A DNA stretch of 64,000 bases from Pseudomonadales bacterium (GTDB lineage: Bacteria; Pseudomonadota; Gammaproteobacteria; Pseudomonadales; Azotimanducaceae), in contig JANQPF010000022.1 of the NCBI GenBank assembly GCA_028285415.1, positions 1-64,000 of the forward strand. Direction: 5' to 3'. How positions within the stretch are numbered: the stretch's first letter is position 1; each line of letters opens with the position of its first letter. Below are positions 59,534-64,000 of this stretch, piece by piece. The notes under the pieces were generated by a model, which was not told where the DNA came from, did no database searches, and was given only the letters and a program-made list of their open reading frames with translations. A program made the translations under genes and the position numbers.

Positions 59534-61912
59534 TCAGAAAACGCGGGCCAGAACGTCGTTCAGCGTTTCCGCAAAATGGATCTTCAGGCCTTTGCGGATG
59601 TGCTCGGGAACCGCCTCAACGTCCGCTTGATTGGCCGCAGGTAGGATGATTTGTTTTATTTTCTGTCTTTTTGCGGCCAGAAGTTTCTCCCGGATCCCGC
59701 CGACGGGATAAACCTGTCCCGTCAGGGTCAGCTCGCCGGTCATGGCAAAACCGGCTCTGATGGCCTTGCCGCGCGCCAGAGACACGAGCGCACAGGCCAT
59801 GGTGATGCCGGCGCTGGGACCGTCTTTTGGGGTAGCCCCGGCAGGTACGTGCAGGTGGATGTTGGCGCTGTCGAAATACGCCTCGGGAGCGCCGAGTTCG
59901 TCAGCGTGCCCGGCCACGTAGCTGTACGCAATATTGGCGCTCTCACGCATGACGTCGCCCAGCTGGCCCGTCAGCTTGAGCCCCGGATTGCGCTCGTGCA
60001 CCCGGGTGGCTTCCACTGGCAACGTTGCGCCGCCGAGCGCCGTCCACGCCAACCCGGTCACGACGCCCACGCCGCGCTGCAGCTGCTCCTTTTCATAGAG
60101 CGGTTTGCCGAGGTATTCCTCAACATCATCATCGGTGACCGTGATGGGCGGGGATGCGTCTGCGAGGAGCTGCACCACGCTTTTCCTCACCAGGCTCGCG
60201 ATGGCTTTATCAAGTCGGCGCACGCCCGCTTCCCGGGAATAGCCTTCAATGACTTTGCGCCACGCTGCGGGCGTGATCTTGAGATCGCCCTTGGTCAAAC
60301 CGGCACGTTGCAGCTGCCTGGGTAAGAGGTGCTTGCGCGCGATGGACAGCTTCTCGTTGTCGAGATAGCCGCTGAGGTGAATGACCTCCATGCGGTCGAG
60401 CAGCGCTCCCGGAATGGTGTCGAGCTGATTGGCGGTACAGATGAACAGCACCTTCGAGAGATCAAATTCGACGTCGAGATAGTGGTCGTGGAACGCGCCG
60501 TTCTGTTCCGGATCCAGCACTTCGAGAAGCGCGCTTGCCGGGTCACCCTGATAGGACGAGCCAATTTTGTCGATCTCGTCGAGCATGATGACGGGGTTGG
60601 CGGCTTCGGTGTCTTTCAGCGCCTGTATCAGCTTGCCGGGCATGGCTCCGATGTAGGTGCGGCGGTGCCCTTTGATTTCAGCCTCGTCGCGCATCCCGCC
60701 CACTGAGAAGCGATAGAAACGCCTCCCCAGCGCCTCGGCGATGCTGCGTCCGAGCGATGTTTTGCCGACCCCGGGCGGGCCGACGAAACAGATGATCGAA
60801 CCGGCGGCGTCACCTTTCATGATGCCGAGCGCAAGAAATTCGACGATGCGTGCTTTGATGTCCTCGAGCCCTTCGTGATGACGGTCGAGTACTTTGGTTG
60901 CCGCGGTGAGATCGGTGGTGTCTTCGGTGACGACGCCCCACGGCAGACAGGTGAGCCATTCGAGGTAGTTGCGCGTCACGCCGTATTCGGCGGAGCCCGT
61001 TTCCAGGATGCGCAGCTTGTTGAGCTCTTCGTCGAGTCGTTTGGCGACCTTGTCGGGGAGATCGAGGTCTGCGATGCGCGCCTCGAAGGCTTCGATCTCA
61101 GCGGTCTTGTCGTCCTTCGACAGTCCGAGCTCTTCCTGAATGTACTTCAGCTGCTGGCGGAGCACCGCCTCGCGCTGATGCCCCTGTATCTCCTGCTCCA
61201 CGTGGGCGCGGATTTCCATTTGCGCCGCGGCAATTTCCACCTCGCGGCGTAGCAGCTTGACGACAAGCTCCATGCGCGGCTGCAGGGCAACGCGTTCGAG
61301 TACCTCCTGCAGATCAGCTTTGCTTGCGGTAGTGAGGCTTGCCGCAAAGTCGGCGAGCACAGCCGGTTCGTTTGGATTCGAGCGGGCCAGGAAAATCTTC
61401 AGTTCTTCGCCGTAGAGCGGGTTGAGCGGAATGAGCTCCTTGATGGTGTTGATGATGGCAACGGCGTAGGCCGTCTCCTCGGCGCTCTGGCTCTGGGACG
61501 GATCGGGGAAGTGCCGCACGCTGGCCGTCAGAGGCGTGTCCTCTTTGATCCACCGACGCACCTGGAAGCGCTGCAGCCCTTCGAGAAGGACCTGCAGCTG
61601 GTCACCTTCACGGTGCACCCGGTGGATCTTGCAGAGACACCCCATATCGTAGAGATCGGATGCACCGGGCACGCCGTCGACGTCATGTTTGGTGGCAATG
61701 AGGCCAATTACGTCCTGATCGCGGCGGCGCACTTCCTCGAGCGTCGGCAGCCACTGCTCGGCGCTCATGATGAGCGGGATGGCCTGGCCCGGAAAAAACG
61801 GCCGGCTTTCCTGCGGAATGACCTGCACAATCCCGGGCAGGGCCGCGGACGGCAGAATGATCTGGCCGCTGGCTTCGGGGCTGATGACTTCGCCGTCCTG
61901 ATCGACATCCAT
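59534..61912 (-). CDS. lon: ATP-dependent protease Lon
   Basis: 792 residues from ATG 61910-61912. The N-terminal substrate domain, the AAA+ module (Walker A G-P-P-G-V-G-K-T-S, Walker B V-I-M-L-D-E-I-D-K-I, M-R-D-E-A-E-I-K-G-H-R-R-T-Y-I-G-A-M-P-G) and the Ser-Lys protease domain (K-D-G-P-S-A-G-I-T-M-A with the catalytic Ser, G-G-I-R-E-K-L-L-A-A-K-R with the Lys) are complete. It degrades misfolded and regulatory proteins in the cytosol. Proteobacterial LonA of about 790 residues is usual. Confidence 0.95.
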   Translation of the reverse strand: MDVDQDGEVISPEASGQIILPSAALPGIVQVIPQESRPFFPGQAIPLIMSAEQWLPTLEEVRRRDQDVIGLIATKHDVDGVPGASDLYDMGCLCKIHRVHREGDQLQVLLEGLQRFQVRRWIKEDTPLTASVRHFPDPSQSQSAEETAYAVAIINTIKELIPLNPLYGEELKIFLARSNPNEPAVLADFAASLTTASKADLQEVLERVALQPRMELVVKLLRREVEIAAAQMEIRAHVEQEIQGHQREAVLRQQLKYIQEELGLSKDDKTAEIEAFEARIADLDLPDKVAKRLDEELNKLRILETGSAEYGVTRNYLEWLTCLPWGVVTEDTTDLTAATKVLDRHHEGLEDIKARIVEFLALGIMKGDAAGSIICFVGPPGVGKTSLGRSIAEALGRRFYRFSVGGMRDEAEIKGHRRTYIGAMPGKLIQALKDTEAANPVIMLDEIDKIGSSYQGDPASALLEVLDPEQNGAFHDHYLDVEFDLSKVLFICTANQLDTIPGALLDRMEVIHLSGYLDNEKLSIARKHLLPRQLQRAGLTKGDLKITPAAWRKVIEGYSREAGVRRLDKAIASLVRKSVVQLLADASPPITVTDDDVEEYLGKPLYEKEQLQRGVGVVTGLAWTALGGATLPVEATRVHERNPGLKLTGQLGDVMRESANIAYSYVAGHADELGAPEAYFDSANIHLHVPAGATPKDGPSAGITMACALVSLARGKAIRAGFAMTGELTLTGQVYPVGGIREKLLAAKRQKIKQIILPAANQADVEAVPEHIRKGLKIHFAETLNDVLARVF

Positions 61913-61944
61913 CGCTGTTGTTCCGGGTAGACTCCTTCATTCCT

Positions 61945-61972
61945 TTATGGAGGCGTATCGACGGATTTAAAG
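61945..61972 (-). promoter_or_regulatory. Sigma-32-like heat-shock promoter of lon
   Basis: On the minus strand CTTTAAA (61966-61972), 13 bases, CTCCATAA (61945-61952). The sigma-32 consensus is CTTGAAA-N13-17-CCCCATNT; 6 of 7 bases match the -35 and the -10 fits at most positions. It lies about 33 bases before the lon start. Confidence 0.5.
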
Positions 61973-62035
61973 GGCTTCTTGATGGCCGCGCGGTGCGCGG
62001 GGAGAATGCGGGTTCGGGGTGACAGGAGACGTTCG

Positions 62036-63229
62036 ATGGCGCAAGCACCATATTTTCCGGCGGCCGTTTATGCAGGCGAGCCGCACAACCAGCCCACGCC
62101 GCGGGTGATGCTGGCACCGCCGAAGTACATTCAGGGCGCAGGCGTGCTCGAGCAGATCGGCCGCTATCTCGGGATATACGAATTCAAGCGCGTGGCAGTC
62201 CTCGCTTCCGCCCGCGGACATGGTGCACAGGCTGCGCAGATCATCGCGCAGGTGTCAGCCGCGGGATGCGAGGCAGTGGCTGCGGTTTTTACCGGTGAAT
62301 GCAGCCTGCCCGAAATTGAAGCGCGGGCCGCGGAGCTCGAGACGGCGGCGGTCGAGTGTCTCATTGCCGTTGGCGGCGGCAAGTGCGTGGATGCCGGGAA
62401 GTGCGTTGCGCATCGCCTGCGCGTACCGCTTGTCGTGGTGCCGACGCTCGCTTCGAACGATGCGCCAACCTCAGCGGTTTCCGTGCTCTATACGCCCGAG
62501 GGCGCGGCTTCGGGTGCGGAGTTTTTCCCCCACAATCCGATCATGGTGGTGGTGGATACCCGTGTGATCGCTGATGCGGGGGAGCGTTACCTGGTTGCAG
62601 GCATGGGTGATGCGATGGCCACCTGGTACGAAGCGAAGGTCTGTATCGAAAACCCCGACGCCCGCACGGTACTCGGCGCCCAGCCGACGCTTGCCGCCTG
62701 CGCCATTGGCGAAACCTGTGCCGCCACCCTCTTTACCCTGGGCCTCGATGCCGCCGCCGCGGTGCGCGAGAATCGCGTCGATGATGCGTTGGAAAGCGTC
62801 GTCGAAGCCAACACGCTCCTGAGCGGGGTGGGCTTCGAAAGTGGCGGGCTCGCGGCGGCCCACGGTTTTGCGCAAGGGTATAGCACGCTGCCGGAGGTCG
62901 AGCGCAACTATCTGCACGGCGAGATGGTGGCCATGGGCCTCGTGGCACAGCTCATGATGCAGGACGAGCCTGCTGAAGCGCGCCGGGTTGCCGAATTTTT
63001 CGCCGTGATTGGCCTGCCGGTGCATCTCGGTCAGATTGGTCTCGATGCCTCGCAGCATGCTCAGATTGACGCCGTCGTGGACGGGGCGCTTGCGTTCGCT
63101 CCCATACACAACCTGCCCTTTCCGGTGAACGCAGACGTAGTGAAAGCGGGTTTGCTCGCGGCGGACGAACTCGGCCGCACGGTGGCAGACGAGATGGGCG
63201 AGGCCGCGTATCAACGGTTACATGGGTGA
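62036..63229 (+). CDS. Glycerol dehydrogenase-like iron/zinc alcohol dehydrogenase
   Basis: 397 residues from ATG 62036. The GldA-type fold: N-terminal K-Y-I-Q-G-A-G-V-L-E, NAD motif V-G-G-G-K-C-V-D-A-G-K, P-T-L-A-S-N-D-A-P-T-S-A-V-S-V-L-Y, then the metal ligands D in G-D-A-M-A-T and His in A-A-A-H-G-F and Y-L-H-G-E. It oxidises glycerol or a related polyol to the ketone with NAD. It lies 20 bases before a TauD-family gene, with which it may be cotranscribed. Confidence 0.85.
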   Translation: MAQAPYFPAAVYAGEPHNQPTPRVMLAPPKYIQGAGVLEQIGRYLGIYEFKRVAVLASARGHGAQAAQIIAQVSAAGCEAVAAVFTGECSLPEIEARAAELETAAVECLIAVGGGKCVDAGKCVAHRLRVPLVVVPTLASNDAPTSAVSVLYTPEGAASGAEFFPHNPIMVVVDTRVIADAGERYLVAGMGDAMATWYEAKVCIENPDARTVLGAQPTLAACAIGETCAATLFTLGLDAAAAVRENRVDDALESVVEANTLLSGVGFESGGLAAAHGFAQGYSTLPEVERNYLHGEMVAMGLVAQLMMQDEPAEARRVAEFFAVIGLPVHLGQIGLDASQHAQIDAVVDGALAFAPIHNLPFPVNADVVKAGLLAADELGRTVADEMGEAAYQRLHG

Positions 63230-63249
63230 GCCCTGAGGAGCACGCATAG

Positions 63250-64000
63250 ATGCAAGTGGAGAGAATGGCCGCGCCGCTTGGCGGTATCGTCACAGGGCTC
63301 GATGTGCGCGACGTGGACGAAGAGGCCTGGCAACAGCTGAATGCCTGGTTCTGTGAGTTCCACGTTCTCGTCTTCCCGGGGCAGGACCTGACGCCTGCCG
63401 ATCAGGTTGCCTTTGCCGAGCGCTGGGGGCCAACGATCCCGTTTCCTTACGGTGGCCTGCCGGACCATCCAAACCTCATCGAGTTGCGCAATCGCGGCAA
63501 ACGGCAGGACATCAACCAGCACTGGCACTCGGACATGACGTACAACCCGGAGCCGCCCAAGCTCACGATGCTCTACGCGCTCGAGGCACCGGCGCATGGT
63601 GGGGAAACCGCTTTTGCCAATCAGGCGCTAGCTTACGATGAGCTGTCGTCCGGTATGCGGCGGGTCATCGATGAACTGTCGGCGCTGCACAGCGCCGAAG
63701 GGTTGGCACGGGTGTACGGGGAAGATCCGCAGGCGGCACCCCGTGCGGAACATCCGGTGGTGCGCACGCACGATGAAACCGGCGCGCGGAGCCTCTATGT
63801 CTGCAAAGCCTTCACAACGCGTTTCAAAGACTGGACCCGGGAAGAAAGCAAGTGGCTGCTGAACTTCCTTTTTGAGCACGGGGTGCGACCCGAATTCCAG
63901 GCGCGCCACCAATGGCGAGCGCGTGATCTGGTGATGTGGGACAACCGCTGTCTGCTGCATTACGCGGTCCACGACCACGGTGATGATCCGCGCCTGATTC
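63250..64000 (+). CDS. TauD/TfdA-family alpha-ketoglutarate-dependent dioxygenase, cut by the window end
   Basis: At least 250 residues visible from ATG 63250, with no stop before the end, so the C-terminus lies beyond the window. The iron site H-x-D is H93-S-D95 (Q-H-W-H-S-D-M-T), preceded by P-F-P-Y-G-G and followed by G-G-E-T-A-F-A-N. A second His is expected in L-L-H-Y-A-V-H. Such enzymes oxidise taurine, aryloxyacetates or other substrates with oxygen and 2-oxoglutarate. The substrate is unknown. Confidence 0.9.
   Translation, partial: MQVERMAAPLGGIVTGLDVRDVDEEAWQQLNAWFCEFHVLVFPGQDLTPADQVAFAERWGPTIPFPYGGLPDHPNLIELRNRGKRQDINQHWHSDMTYNPEPPKLTMLYALEAPAHGGETAFANQALAYDELSSGMRRVIDELSALHSAEGLARVYGEDPQAAPRAEHPVVRTHDETGARSLYVCKAFTTRFKDWTREESKWLLNFLFEHGVRPEFQARHQWRARDLVMWDNRCLLHYAVHDHGDDPRLI

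Noticed and set aside
1-64000. CRISPR arrays or rRNA genes
   Set aside because: No regularly spaced repeats and no rRNA-like sequence were seen.

Overview
The window looks like the chromosome of a free-living, probably marine, Gram-negative gammaproteobacterium. Pointers are two TonB-dependent receptors, several lipoproteins, a Lon protease of proteobacterial layout, promoters of sigma-54 and sigma-32 type, and a high G+C background with one A+T-rich insertion. The genus cannot be named from the sequence alone.

Layout. 1-3469: small membrane proteins, a two-domain VOC gene split by one in-frame TAA, and a CadC-type regulator head to head with a 7-TM protein. 3521-7494 (-): a molybdopterin oxidoreductase, a limonene-epoxide-hydrolase-like protein and a two-VOC-domain protein. 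7802-12003: a family 3 glycosidase divergent from a sodium:solute symporter. 12004-18207 (-): a compact tricarballylate/tricarboxylate cassette (tcuA-tcuB-tctC-tctB-tctA) followed by S-formylglutathione hydrolase. 18264-21118: miscellaneous enzymes (VOC, LLM oxidoreductase, GST, phosphoesterase).

21184-21260 is tRNA-Arg(CCG), with an A+T-rich island from about 21.3 to 26.3 kb next to it. The island ends in an integrase gene that has lost its N-terminus. It carries two divergent operons: RHH repressor / small protein / two secreted proteins on the minus strand, and three uncharacterised wHTH proteins (one with a HEPN-like R-x4-H motif, one membrane-anchored) on the plus strand. A perfect 24-bp palindrome lies just upstream of the RHH gene. 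This is one candidate for an undescribed system.

27.3-32 kb holds a duplicated pair of fatty acid hydroxylase/sterol desaturase family proteins with small genes between and after them. 32.6-49.8 kb is the most coherent region: allophanate hydrolase, two DUF1989 proteins, a urea/guanidine-type carboxylase, a large TonB receptor, a HupE/UreJ-like protein, an MBL hydrolase with a metal-ligand-less twin, and a NitT-type ABC transporter. Four near-consensus sigma-54 promoters, with NtrC-like paired sites about 30 bp apart, sit in front of the four transcription units. I infer one nitrogen-starvation regulon for import and breakdown of guanidine, urea or a related compound, unusually including its own outer-membrane receptor.

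49.8-56.8 kb: lipoprotein, ankyrin protein, flavin monooxygenase, short-chain dehydrogenase, heme-binding beta-barrel and a cluster of small membrane proteins including an unlisted 42-residue one. 56.9-64 kb: second TonB receptor with a clear terminator, Lon with a heat-shock-type promoter, a glycerol-dehydrogenase-like enzyme and the start of a TauD-family dioxygenase cut by the window end.
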